DNA from: SpSt-501 sp037481615
Lineage (GTDB): Bacteria > Desulfobacterota > Desulfobacteria > Desulfobacterales > SpSt-501
DNA length: 64,000 nucleotides
Strand: one strand, 5' to 3'
Assembly: GCA_037481615.1 (NCBI GenBank)
Contig: JBBFLI010000008.1
Shown here: in pieces, positions 43,793 through 52,700 of the stretch
Numbering within the stretch: position 1 is the first letter of the stretch
Layout: each line of letters starts with the position of its first letter
Program-made: the position numbers and the translations under genes
The notes under the pieces: generated by a model
The model's database searches: none
What the model was told of the DNA's origin: nothing
Seen by the model: only the letters and a program-made list of their open reading frames with translations

Positions 43793-45810
43793 GAAACCTC
43801 CCTGGGGGCGGGACGGCCGGTTCGGGACCCGGCGAGGGACCGGCCCTCCCCCGCTTCGATTTCGCCGGAGGCCGTTTTCAGACAAGCCGGCGACGGGATG
43901 GATCTCTTCGCGTGCCCGCTTCGCAGGACCGCAGCAAGCACCCCGCTCAGCTCCTTCAGGTCGGCCGGCTTGGTGAGCGTCCCCCGGGAGATCGCCCGGC
44001 CCTCTTCACCGCCGTCGTCCTGCAGGCCCGGCTCGCAGCCGGTAAAGAGGACGATCCGGGCCTCGGGGTCGACCTCGAGGATCCGCTTCCCGCACTCGAT
44101 CCCGCCCATCCCCGGCATGTTGACGTCGAGAAGCACGAGATCGGGCTTGAGCGAGCGATAGAGCCGCACGGCCTCCTCGGCGCTTGCCGTGCAGAGCGGC
44201 CGGTAGTTCAGCGTGCGCAGGAGCCCCTCCATGGCGCGGAGAATCTCGTTCTCGTCGTCCACGAACAAAACCGTCTCCCCCCGCCCGCGGGTGTAATCCT
44301 CGGCTTTCGTCTTCTCCGCGGTTTTCGAGGCCGCAGCCCGCGGCAGGCGGATGTGGAAAACGGTCCCGCCCCCGGGACGGGACTCGATGTGGATCCTGCC
44401 GTCATGGCTCTTGATGATGCCGTAGGCGGTCGAAAGCCCCAAGCCCGTCCCCTGGCCGACCGGCTTGGTGGTGAAAAAGGGGTCGAAGCATTTCTCCAGC
44501 GTCTCGGCGTCCATGCCGCAGCCCGTGTCCGATACCACTATCAGGACGGAATCGCCCTCCTCCCCGGCCTCGACCCTGAGCACCCCTCCCGCCGGCATGG
44601 CGTCGCGGGCGTTGGTGAACAGATTCATGAACACCTGGCTCAAGCCCGTCGCATCGCCCACGACCCAGAGCGCATCGGGGACCCGCGCCTCGATGCGGAT
44701 CCGCGGGTCGAACGAGCCCTCGACGACGGCGAGCGCCTCCCGGATCACCGGGACGATGTCGAGCGGCTGGAACTCGCGGCGGATCTCCTTGCGCGAAAAG
44801 TGGAGCAGCCCGTCCACGAGGCGCGCCCCGCGTTTCACCGAGGAGTGGATGCGCGCGGCGATCTCCTGGAGCTCGGGCCGATCCTTGTGGTTGAGCTGGA
44901 TCAGCTGGCTGTTCACCAGGATCTCGGTCAGGGTGTTTCGGAAATTGTGGGCGACCCCGGCGGCGATCGTGCCGAGCGCCTCCATTTTCTGGATGTGCTG
45001 GATCTGGCTCTCCAGGCGGCGGCGCTCGGTCACGTCGAGGATCATCCAGATCGCGGTCTCCTCGTCCCCCTTGACGGGGAGCTTCTTCACGACCAGCTCG
45101 CGGCCGTGCACCTCGAGCGGCCGCCCCGGTTCGGTCTCGGCAGGTTCATTGGAGGGCGTGCGGAAGAGAGCCTCGACCTCCCCGCGGACCGCTTCGGGGA
45201 AGAGCTCGGTCGGGCAGGCCGTGAGCATCCGGCGCACGGGGATGCCGAGCATTTGCACGGCGGCCGTGTTCGCGTAGACGACCTTGCCCGCGTAGACCTC
45301 GAGGATGCCCTCGGACATGCTCTCGAGGATCGTCTCGAGGTGGCGGTTGCGCGAAAGAAGCTCGCGGGTCAGCTGCCGGGAGTAGACGTGCTCGAGGCCG
45401 ATCACGGGCGTTTGCGGCGCAACAGGATGCGGGGAATCGGCTGCGCGCACGGCGGCGAGCAGATTTTCGGCCATGGCGCTGAAAGGACCCTTGGCGACGT
45501 AATAGTCCGCCCCCGTCTCGCTGAAGTTGAAATCCGTTTCGGCGACCGCCGCCGAGACGATGACGAGAAAGCTCTTCTCGAGGCGCGGCATGCTGCGCAC
45601 GATCTGGATCAGCTTGTCGCCGTCGATCTTGGGCATGATGAGGTCGAAGAAGATGACGTCGGGCGTGTAGGCGGAAAGGATGTTCAGCGCCTCGAAGCCG
45701 TCGCCTGCGGTCTTCACCTCGTGGCCCTGGGAGGAAAGCAGCCGCTCGGCGAAGGCGAGGATGACGCGGTCGTCATCCACGACGAGGATCTTCTTTGCGG
45801 CCTCCGGCAT
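43789..45810 (-). CDS. Hybrid sensor: REC-PAS-histidine kinase-REC
   Basis: 673 residues. N-terminal receiver (ILVVDDDR, Asp56 in VIFFDLIMPKIDG), PAS domain about 155-265, HisKA with the H-box GVAHNFRNTL (His about 285; Phe-Arg replace the usual Phe-Asn), HATPase with NLFTNARDAM, DTGCGMD and GTGLGLST, and a C-terminal receiver with LVLLDVNMPGMGG. Soluble; no TM. Translationally coupled to the PrsT-like gene (43789-43792 overlap), so it takes the position PrsK has in classical loci. Confidence 0.9.
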   Translation of the reverse strand: MPEAAKKILVVDDDRVILAFAERLLSSQGHEVKTAGDGFEALNILSAYTPDVIFFDLIMPKIDGDKLIQIVRSMPRLEKSFLVIVSAAVAETDFNFSETGADYYVAKGPFSAMAENLLAAVRAADSPHPVAPQTPVIGLEHVYSRQLTRELLSRNRHLETILESMSEGILEVYAGKVVYANTAAVQMLGIPVRRMLTACPTELFPEAVRGEVEALFRTPSNEPAETEPGRPLEVHGRELVVKKLPVKGDEETAIWMILDVTERRRLESQIQHIQKMEALGTIAAGVAHNFRNTLTEILVNSQLIQLNHKDRPELQEIAARIHSSVKRGARLVDGLLHFSRKEIRREFQPLDIVPVIREALAVVEGSFDPRIRIEARVPDALWVVGDATGLSQVFMNLFTNARDAMPAGGVLRVEAGEEGDSVLIVVSDTGCGMDAETLEKCFDPFFTTKPVGQGTGLGLSTAYGIIKSHDGRIHIESRPGGGTVFHIRLPRAAASKTAEKTKAEDYTRGRGETVLFVDDENEILRAMEGLLRTLNYRPLCTASAEEAVRLYRSLKPDLVLLDVNMPGMGGIECGKRILEVDPEARIVLFTGCEPGLQDDGGEEGRAISRGTLTKPADLKELSGVLAAVLRSGHAKRSIPSPACLKTASGEIEAGEGRSLAGSRTGRPAPREVS

Positions 45811-45829
45811 CCGTATCCCCCCCGAGAAA

Positions 45830-48451
45830 CTACTTCGCCCCGGCGTTCCGCCCCAGAATCTCCCGCAAGCGGCGGTCGAGAAGGAGCATAGCCCCCTCGA
45901 GCTCGGCGATCAACGGTTCAGTGCCCCCGAGTTCTCCTCTTTCACCGGCGATTTCCAGCCGCTCCGCCTTGTCCGCAGCCTCCATGAAACGGAAGCCGCG
46001 GAGCATCCCCTTGAGCGAATGCGCGGCCCGGCGGAAGGAGGCGGCATCGCCCAGTCCCGCCGACTGCCGGAGCAGTTCGATCTGCCGCGGGTGGTCGTCG
46101 AGGAACACCTCGACCACCTCGCGGAAAAAGCCGAAATCGCCGCCGAATCCCTCGAGAAGCGCGTCCTCTTCCGGCAACCGTTTCTCCCCCGCCGGTGATC
46201 TTGGAGCACCTGCGCGGGCAAGGAGGATCCGCTTGAGCGCCGCGGCGTCGATCGGCTTGGCCAGGTAATCGTCCATGCCGGCGGCGAGACAGCGCTCGCG
46301 ATCCCCCTGCACCGCGTGCGCCGTCATGGCGATGATCGGCGTCCGCGGGCGTCCCGTCTGCACCTCGAGCCGGCGAATCGCCGTGGTGGCCTCGAGCCCG
46401 TCCATCCCCGGCATCTGGACATCCATCAGGACGGCGTCGAAAGGTTCCGCGGCGAAGCGCTCCAGGGCCTCCTTCCCGTCGCGCGCGGGCACCGCGGTCA
46501 GACCCCAACGTTCGAGCAGGCGTTGAATGAATTTCTGGTTGAACGGCGTGTCCTCGGCGACGAGAAGCCGCAAGGGGGGCATCCGCTCCGCCGGCTCGGG
46601 GGCGGGAAGAGAGGTTTGCGCCTCTTCTGCAGGGGCTCCTCCAGCAGCCGCTTCCCGCAGCGCACGAAGAAGTTCCTCCTCGCCGAAGGGTTTGACGATG
46701 ACCGCCTGGATCCCCAGCGCCTTGCACTCCGGCTTGCGCCGAAGGTCGGGCAGGGTGAGCGTCATGACGATCGGGCCGGAGTAGCCTGCCTCGCGGCGCA
46801 TCCAGGCGGCGAGCGCAAGGCCGTCCTCCCCCGGCGGTCCGGCGTCGAGAATCACGGCATCCGGCGGCGGGGCTGAGGACAAAAGGCGCCTCGTCTCAAG
46901 CGCATTGCAAGCGGGGAGATGCTCGATCCCGGCACGCGCAAGCATCTCCCCCGTGATCCGCCGGGCCGCCGCGTTGTCCTCGACCAGAAGGACGCGCCGC
47001 AGCGAGTCGGGCGCAGGCGGCGGCCCGGCGGCCACCCCTTCCTCCACCCGGAAGGGCACCGTGAAGGCAAAAAGGCTTCCCCGGCCGGGGGCGCTCTTGA
47101 CGCCGATCCGCCCGCCCATCAACCTGACCAGACGCGCCGAGACCGCAAGCCCGAGCCCCGTTCCGCCGTAGCGGCGCGACACCGCGGGGTCCCCCTGGTC
47201 GTAGGCTTCGAAGATCCTCTGCTGCCTGTCGGCCGGGATGCCGATCCCGCTGTCGCGAACCGAAAACTGAACCACGGCCCGGTCTTTCCCGGTTCGCCGC
47301 AGATCGGCCCGGACGACCACCTCGCCCTTCTCGGTGAATTTGACGGCGTTGTCGACCAAGTTGAGGAGCACCTGCCGCAGGCGGTCGGGGTCGCCGCGAA
47401 GCCTGCCCGGCAGGCGCGGGTCGATGCGGAAGACGAGCTCGACCCCCTTGTTGTGGGCTTTCACGGCGGATATCTTGACCGTCTCCTCGACGAACCGCCA
47501 GGGGTCGAAGGAGACCTCGAGCAGCTCGAGCTTTCCCGCCTCGATCTTCGAGAAGTCGAGCAGATTGTTGATGAGGGAAAGAAGGGCATAGGCCGAGGCC
47601 CGCACCACGTCGAGATCCTCGCGCTGCTCGGGGCGCAGATCGGTCTTGCCGAGAAGATCGACGAGGCCGATGATCGCGTTCAGGGGGGTGCGGATCTCGT
47701 GGCTCATGCTCGCCAAAAACTCGCCCTTGGTGCGGCTTGCGGCCTCGGCGGCAAGCTTCGCCCGCAAGAGTTCCTCGGCCCGCCGCCGCTCGGTCACGTC
47801 GCGGAAGAACACGCTCAGGCCGACCGGCTTTCCCCGCGGGTCGCGTTGCAGGGTGATCGAGGACTCCGCAAAGCGCCGCTCCCCATCCGGCCGGGAAAGC
47901 ACCCACTCGACATTCCGCACGGTTTCTTCGCCGGCGAGCACCCGCCCGAGCTGCTCGTCGAGCAGATCCCGACTTTCGACATCGGCGAGCTCCTGCAACC
48001 TCATCCCTCTCAGCCGCTCGCGGGGATACCCCAGGATCGCGCAGGCCGCGTCGTTCACGAAGGTGAAGCCGCCGTTCGTCTCCAGCTCGCAATAGCCGAC
48101 CGGCGCGTTTTCGACGATGCCGCGGAAGCGCTCCTCGCTTTCGCGAAGCGCCTTCTCGGCGAGCTTTCGGCGGTTGATCGTGTACTGGGCGTGGGAGCCG
48201 AAAATGGCAAAGAGGCAAAGGACGGTGAGCCGGCCGTAGAGGGCGCCCGGCCCCGCCCCGAAGATGCGCTGCATGAAGTCTACGTTCACCTCGAGAAAAA
48301 TCGAGAGCAGCGACTCGAAGAGGGTGTAGAATAAGGCGAGCCCGACTCCGATCAGGACCATCTGGTCCCAGAAGCGGACGCGGACTTTCAGGGCGCCTTC
48401 GGAGGCGCCCGGTATAGCGGGGTCAGGAGATCTGGTCGATGGCCATGTCAT
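45830..48451 (-). CDS. Hybrid sensor histidine kinase: TM-PAS-HisKA-HATPase-REC-REC-HPt
   Basis: 873 residues. Two N-terminal hydrophobic segments (about 28-50 and 70-90), PAS about 105-225, HisKA with SMSHEIRTPLNAI, HATPase with NLVDNAVKFT, DSGIGIP and GTGLGLAVS, a first receiver (VILDAGPPGEDG) and a second (VLMDVQMPGMDG, AKPID), and a C-terminal HPt with AAHSLKGM. A complete internal phosphorelay ending in HPt needs an external receiver, for which the single-domain regulator or the REC of the next gene are candidates. It is 19 bases from the next gene. Confidence 0.92.
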   Translation of the reverse strand: MTWPSTRSPDPAIPGASEGALKVRVRFWDQMVLIGVGLALFYTLFESLLSIFLEVNVDFMQRIFGAGPGALYGRLTVLCLFAIFGSHAQYTINRRKLAEKALRESEERFRGIVENAPVGYCELETNGGFTFVNDAACAILGYPRERLRGMRLQELADVESRDLLDEQLGRVLAGEETVRNVEWVLSRPDGERRFAESSITLQRDPRGKPVGLSVFFRDVTERRRAEELLRAKLAAEAASRTKGEFLASMSHEIRTPLNAIIGLVDLLGKTDLRPEQREDLDVVRASAYALLSLINNLLDFSKIEAGKLELLEVSFDPWRFVEETVKISAVKAHNKGVELVFRIDPRLPGRLRGDPDRLRQVLLNLVDNAVKFTEKGEVVVRADLRRTGKDRAVVQFSVRDSGIGIPADRQQRIFEAYDQGDPAVSRRYGGTGLGLAVSARLVRLMGGRIGVKSAPGRGSLFAFTVPFRVEEGVAAGPPPAPDSLRRVLLVEDNAAARRITGEMLARAGIEHLPACNALETRRLLSSAPPPDAVILDAGPPGEDGLALAAWMRREAGYSGPIVMTLTLPDLRRKPECKALGIQAVIVKPFGEEELLRALREAAAGGAPAEEAQTSLPAPEPAERMPPLRLLVAEDTPFNQKFIQRLLERWGLTAVPARDGKEALERFAAEPFDAVLMDVQMPGMDGLEATTAIRRLEVQTGRPRTPIIAMTAHAVQGDRERCLAAGMDDYLAKPIDAAALKRILLARAGAPRSPAGEKRLPEEDALLEGFGGDFGFFREVVEVFLDDHPRQIELLRQSAGLGDAASFRRAAHSLKGMLRGFRFMEAADKAERLEIAGERGELGGTEPLIAELEGAMLLLDRRLREILGRNAGAK

Positions 48452-48544
48452 CCGTGGAAGAGAAAACCGGGATGCCTTGTCTGCGCCGCCCTGGAGAATA
48501 GACTCCCCAACCGGCCCGGGCGGCGAAGGGGGGATCCGGGGAGG

Positions 48545-48754
48545 TCAGTCGAAGGTCTCGGCCCCGGATTCGGTCCGCGGATTTTGCCTGCGGTCGTCGC
48601 CCCGGCGGCGGTCCGCGCCGCTTCGCCGCTCCGGGATGTAACAGGTGTAAAGGAAGCGCCTGCGCTCGAGGAGTCTTCTGCGCCCCCCGTTATCGGGAAG
48701 GACATCGTCTCCCCTTTCGCTGCGAGCGGCATCGGTCCCGGTTTCAGCGGACAT
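48545..48754 (-). CDS. Small Arg-rich protein (RRxLxERRRFxYTxYIPERRSG motif)
   Basis: 69 residues from the ATG at 48754. The C-terminal half reads GGRRRLLERRRFLYTCYIPE then RRSGADRRRGDDRR, a pattern I have seen in small proteins of unknown function in deltaproteobacteria. The start at 48754 is favoured over 48817 or 48856 because a sigma-54-like promoter (48805-48822) overlaps the longer starts. The following kinase gene begins 93 bases on, so they may share a transcript. High charge suggests nucleic acid or regulator binding; function unknown. Confidence 0.6.
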   Translation of the reverse strand: MSAETGTDAARSERGDDVLPDNGGRRRLLERRRFLYTCYIPERRSGADRRRGDDRRQNPRTESGAETFD

Positions 48755-48804
48755 GGGCTTTGGGGTTCCTCGACTTGCTGATGGAATGAATCGGGATCGA
48801 AGGA

Positions 48805-48822
48805 AAGCATTTCGCATGCCAG
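48805..48822 (-). promoter_or_regulatory. Sigma-54-type promoter upstream of the small protein/kinase genes
   Basis: Minus strand TGGCAT-GCGAA-ATGCTT: GG (48820-48819) and GC (48808-48807) 10 bases apart, 8 of 10 consensus positions. Start predicted near 48795, about 40 bases before the ATG at 48754. Confidence 0.55.
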
Positions 48823-48992
48823 GTTGCTCCTTTTCGTGCGCCCACGGCGGCAACATTTGATGTCCATTTTTTTCATATGGTTATATGATGTTCTGGGATC
48901 CGTTGTATAGACGGGCCATGGCTGAGTCGTTCGGAATGGAGAAAAAATTCCACATTTCTTAGGACAAAAGTTCTCAGAAACCCGGCAGAAGC

Positions 48993-50015
48993 TCAATCGA
49001 AAGCGTCGGGGGGAGGTTCGATCCCGAGCTCCTTGATTTTATAGAGGAGCGTCTTGTAGCTGATCTTCAGGATGCGGGTCGCCTTGCTCCGGTTCCAGGC
49101 GGTCTTGTTGAGGACGTAGGAGATGACCTCGCGTTCCACGCGGTCCGCGGCCTTCTTGCGCATTTGCTTGAGCGAGAGGGAGGCGAGGTTCTGAAGTTCA
49201 CGGGGATCGAAGAGAGGGGCCGCGGTTTCGGCTTTGCCCCCCGGCGCTTCCCCGGCGCGCGACTCGGGCGTCTTGAGCAGGCTTTCCAGGGTCTCGTCGT
49301 CGTCCCCCAGGATCATGATCCGCTTGATCATGTTCTGGAGCTCGCGGACGTTTCCCGGCCAGGAATACGCACGCAGCCTCTCGATCGTCTTCTTCCGCGG
49401 GGCGCTGAAGCGCTTGCCCTGGAACTCTTCGGAGTATTTCTTGATGTAGTAATTGATCAGGTGCGGGATGTCCTCGGGGCGACGGCGGAGCGGCTCGATC
49501 ATGATGCGGATCGCGCTCAAGCGGAAGTAGAGGTCCTCGCGGAATTTGCCCTGGATGAGATCCCGCTCGAGGTCGTGGTTCGTTGCGGCGATCACCCAGG
49601 CATCCGTTTTCACAGCTTTTTCAGATCCCAGCGGGGTGAAGTCCCCTCCCTGCAGGACATGGAGCAGCTTCGACTGGAGCGGGAGCGACATGTCGCCGAT
49701 CTCGTCGAGAAAGAGCACCCCGCCGTTCGCCTGCTCGAATTTCCCGCGGCGGCGCTTGTCGGCACCGGTGAAGGCCCCGGGCTCGTAGCCGAACATCTCG
49801 CTCTCCAAGAGCGTGTCGGGGAGCGCGGCACAGTTCACCTTGACGAAGGGTTTGCCGAAGCGGTTCGAGCGCCGGTAGAGGTGCTGCACCACGAGCTCCT
49901 TGCCCACGCCGGTCTCCCCGCAGACGACGACGTTCAGGTTGGAGTCGGCCACGCGCTCGATGATATCGCGGATGCGCTGGATGTTGTCACTGACTCCGAT
50001 CAGTTCGGCTTCCAT
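48993..50015 (-). CDS. Sigma-54-dependent activator lacking a receiver domain
   Basis: 340 residues from the ATG at 50015 (GGAG just upstream). AAA+ domain from residue 5: Walker A GETGVGKE, sigma-54 loop GYEPGAFTGADKRR, Walker B LFLDEIGDM, arginine fingers in REDLYFRLSAIRI; C-terminal Fis-type helix-turn-helix ATRILKISYKTLLYKIKEL. No REC, GAF or PAS input, similar in layout to PspF, so activity may be set by protein partners or simply by expression. Divergent from the pilus operon and upstream of the kinase genes; a candidate activator for the sigma-54 sites found in the locus. Confidence 0.92.
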   Translation of the reverse strand: MEAELIGVSDNIQRIRDIIERVADSNLNVVVCGETGVGKELVVQHLYRRSNRFGKPFVKVNCAALPDTLLESEMFGYEPGAFTGADKRRRGKFEQANGGVLFLDEIGDMSLPLQSKLLHVLQGGDFTPLGSEKAVKTDAWVIAATNHDLERDLIQGKFREDLYFRLSAIRIMIEPLRRRPEDIPHLINYYIKKYSEEFQGKRFSAPRKKTIERLRAYSWPGNVRELQNMIKRIMILGDDDETLESLLKTPESRAGEAPGGKAETAAPLFDPRELQNLASLSLKQMRKKAADRVEREVISYVLNKTAWNRSKATRILKISYKTLLYKIKELGIEPPPDAFD

Positions 50016-50082
50016 ATCGCTCCGGCATGTTCGCCATGGGGGGAGTCGGCTTCCCCATCCTGGGAAGAAAAGTTCACAATTT

Positions 50083-50111
50083 ATTGTATCGGCCATCCGC
50101 GGGTTTGACAA
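50083..50111 (-). promoter_or_regulatory. Sigma-70 promoter for the REC-less activator
   Basis: Minus strand TTGTCA-N17-TACAAT (-35 at 50111-50106, -10 at 50088-50083), each box 5 of 6, ideal spacing; leader about 60 bases to the ATG at 50015. Confidence 0.6.
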
Positions 50112-50156
50112 TAGCGAAAAAAAGGGCGGATTTTCCGCGTCCCGAGGCTCTCCGCC

Positions 50157-50185
50157 TTGACTTGACCGGCGATTCATGAATTAAT
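50157..50185 (+). promoter_or_regulatory. Sigma-70-like promoter for the pilus/secretion operon
   Basis: TTGACT-N17-ATTAAT on the plus strand, 5 of 6 and 4 of 6. A CCGGGC/GCCCGG hairpin at 50205-50221 lies in the leader just before the ribosome binding site. Confidence 0.45.
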
Positions 50186-50239
50186 TGTTAAGGTTACTTT
50201 AAATTTCCGGGCCGTTCGCCCGGAGGCGGAGAGACGCCC

Positions 50240-52147
50240 TTGGCCAAGCAGGACGAGCTTTCGTCGACCGAACGGCTTCTCGAACTGATCCGCAGCGAAG
50301 GCCCCCCCGCCGAAGAAAGCCCCCACCCGAGAGAGAGCGGGGCCCGTATGGGGGAAAACCTGCTGCGGGCCATTCCCTTCGGCCGCAGTTCCATCTCCGT
50401 CGGGGTCGACCTCGGCCACGAGGACCTGAAGCTTGTCAAGGCAAGCCGCTCCTCGGAGAGGAGGATCGACCTCCTCGACTGGGCCCGCATCCCCTTCGAC
50501 CCCGACATCCCCCGCTCCCACCCCGATTTCCCGAAGTTCCTGCGCCAGGCCCTGCTTCGTTTCCTTGCGCCCCACCGGGTGGTGGATCTCTGGGCCTCGA
50601 TCCCCTCGGCGCAGGTGGAGACGCGCTACCTCAAGGTGCCGCGCGTGCCGCAGAAGCAGCTGGCGAACACGGTTTACTGGACGTACCGCAAGCAGAGCCC
50701 CTTCGACGATAAGGAGACCCTGTTCGATTTCCATGTCCTGGGCGAAGCCGAGGAGGCCGGGGCGCGCCGGATCGCCGTGATGGCCCTGGTCGCCCCGAAA
50801 GACACGATCGAAGAGACGCGCCAGCTCTTCGCCCGTGCGGGGTTTCCGCTCGCGGGAATCTCGATCGTCCCCTTCGCCATCCAGAACCTCATGCAGGCCG
50901 GGCGCATCCCGGCCTACGGCGGGGCCGTGGCGAGCCTCTACATCGGGCGCGACTGGTCGCGCATCGACCTCTTCACCGGGAACCGCCTCGTCCTCTCCCG
51001 CGGTGTGCGGGCCGGCATCCGCACCATGGTCGAGGCGCTGCAGCACGAGATCGAGCAGAACTGGTTCGAGCTCTCGCTCACCAAGTCCCCCACCTCGGAC
51101 CCGGAGCGCATCCGGGCGATCAAGTCCCGCCTGCGGCAGGAGGTGGAGGCGGCGCAGGCCCTGTTCTTCCCGCCGATCTACGGCAAACCCGGAGCCGAAA
51201 ACCGGTCCGAGAAGCCTTCCGAAAAAACCCTCGCCGTGCGCGAGGAGCGCATCTACCGGATGATCCTCCCGGCCCTCGAGCGGCTCGTCCGCCAGATGGA
51301 GCGGACCTTCCGGAATTTCGCGCTCAACTTCGACAATGCGCGTGTGGAGAAGGTCTACGTCTCGAGCGGGGTCAGGCCCCACCCGAGCCTCATCGACTAC
51401 ATCGGGGACGAACTCGGGCTCCCGGTCGAACTGTTGAATCCCCTGCGGGAGGACGAGGGGCTGCGCTTTCTCAAACCGCCGCCCGCCTCCCCCGAGGAGC
51501 AGAGCGCGCTCGCCCCGGCGCTCGGCATGGCGCTCTCGAGCAACCAGACGACCCCCAACTTCCTCTATACTTACAAGGACCGCGAGCGGGAGACCCGCGT
51601 GCGCGCGCTCAACCGGGCGGTCTTCGGGGTCTTCTTCCTGCTCATGCTCTGCGGGGCGGGATTCGCCTTCTGGCAGGACAACGAGCTGCGCGCAAAGGAA
51701 CTCGAGCGGTTGCGCCTGCAGAACCAGCTCGCCTCCTTCGACGTGCGCGTGGACAAGAACCTGATCCTGAACCTGGCCGGAAAGATCCGCGCGCAACACC
51801 AGGGCATCGCCGGGGCCGGCGCCCATTTCCTGGGGTTGGCCCTGCTGGGGGAACTGGCGAATGTAACCCCGGAGCAGGTACGGCTCATCGCCGTGAGCGC
51901 GAAGTGGGAGAACCCTCCCGCCAGGCCCGCCGCGCCCGGCGGCAAGCCCCCGGCACCGAAAAAAGTCCTCGTCGTCGAGGGGGTCGTACGCGGCGAACGC
52001 GCCGATCTCGAGGCCGAGCTCGCCGCTTACCTCATGGCGCTCAAGAACTCCCCCCTCTTCCGCCAGGCCTCGATCAGCCGCAAGGCGCTCGATGTCGTGG
52101 ACAACCAGCCGGTGATGCGCTTCACGGCCCAGATGGAGGTCGTCTAG
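50240..52147 (+). CDS. PilM-PilN fusion protein (GspL-like layout)
   Basis: 635 residues from a TTG with GGAGGCGGAGAG upstream; an ATG at 50348 is the alternative. Residues ~50-430 form an actin-like PilM domain (ISVGVDLGHEDLKLVKA, PRVPQKQLANTVYW, VYVSSGVRPHPSL), TM near 460-480 (VFGVFFLLMLCGAGFAFW), then a PilN-type periplasmic domain (LLGELANVTPEQVRLIAVS). In type IV pili PilM and PilN are separate; the fused form has the domain order of type II secretion GspL. It should link cytoplasmic ATPase to the periplasmic alignment complex. Confidence 0.88.
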   Translation: MAKQDELSSTERLLELIRSEGPPAEESPHPRESGARMGENLLRAIPFGRSSISVGVDLGHEDLKLVKASRSSERRIDLLDWARIPFDPDIPRSHPDFPKFLRQALLRFLAPHRVVDLWASIPSAQVETRYLKVPRVPQKQLANTVYWTYRKQSPFDDKETLFDFHVLGEAEEAGARRIAVMALVAPKDTIEETRQLFARAGFPLAGISIVPFAIQNLMQAGRIPAYGGAVASLYIGRDWSRIDLFTGNRLVLSRGVRAGIRTMVEALQHEIEQNWFELSLTKSPTSDPERIRAIKSRLRQEVEAAQALFFPPIYGKPGAENRSEKPSEKTLAVREERIYRMILPALERLVRQMERTFRNFALNFDNARVEKVYVSSGVRPHPSLIDYIGDELGLPVELLNPLREDEGLRFLKPPPASPEEQSALAPALGMALSSNQTTPNFLYTYKDRERETRVRALNRAVFGVFFLLMLCGAGFAFWQDNELRAKELERLRLQNQLASFDVRVDKNLILNLAGKIRAQHQGIAGAGAHFLGLALLGELANVTPEQVRLIAVSAKWENPPARPAAPGGKPPAPKKVLVVEGVVRGERADLEAELAAYLMALKNSPLFRQASISRKALDVVDNQPVMRFTAQMEVV

Positions 52148-52150
52148 GGG

Positions 52151-52696
52151 ATGAACAGAAACGGCCGCGGCTTCCTTCTCCCCACCCCGACGCTCGTTCT
52201 CCTGCTGCTCTGCGCGGCCGGCCTGCTCGTGTTTCTCGTCTTCGTCATCCTTCCGGCGCGGCAGCTCTCGGCCGAGCTCGATCGCGACATCGAGGGGCTG
52301 AAAGCGCGGCTCGAGGAGCAGCGCGTGCTCCACCCGGTCTTCCTGAATCTGTTGGAAAAATCGAAAACCCCGCCGCCGCAGGGCAAGCGCATCAGCCAGG
52401 CGGAGCGGGTGCGCCTGAAGCGCGAGGAGATCACCGCCCTGCCGCGGCGGCTCACGGAAACGGCCGCCGCCCACGGGCTCAAGGTGCGCGAGGTCGCCCC
52501 CGACGTGAACACGCTCACCGACGCCTCGAACCGCTTCCTCGTGCGCCTGAGCGCGAACGGCCGTTTTCTGGACTTCCGCGAGTTTCTGCACGCCGTGGCC
52601 TCGCTTGGCTATTTCGAAGGCTTCGAGGAGATCGAGGTCCGGGCGGTCGAGGGCGGCGAGGAACTCACGCTCAAGATGTGGCTCGCAAGAGAATAG
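52151..52696 (+). CDS. PilO-like inner-membrane protein (GspM-like)
   Basis: 181 residues. N-terminal TM (LVLLLLCAAGLLVFLVFVIL), a coiled coil (LDRDIEGLKARLEEQRVLH) and a ferredoxin-like periplasmic domain (FLDFREFLHAVASLGYFEGF, IEVRAVEGGEELTLKMWLA in parts). It follows the PilM-PilN gene by 3 bases and should pair with the PilN domain. Confidence 0.85.
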   Translation: MNRNGRGFLLPTPTLVLLLLCAAGLLVFLVFVILPARQLSAELDRDIEGLKARLEEQRVLHPVFLNLLEKSKTPPPQGKRISQAERVRLKREEITALPRRLTETAAAHGLKVREVAPDVNTLTDASNRFLVRLSANGRFLDFREFLHAVASLGYFEGFEEIEVRAVEGGEELTLKMWLARE

Positions 52697-52700
52697 CTCC

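Noticed and set aside
41639..45891. Long plus-strand frames opposite the TPR lipoprotein and hybrid kinase genes
   Set aside because: The minus-strand genes have full domain sets and ribosome sites; the plus frames have neither.
48448..48996. 182-codon minus-strand frame overlapping the small Arg-rich gene
   Set aside because: The motif-bearing protein is in another frame, with a sigma-54-like promoter at the right distance; this frame has no recognisable sequence.
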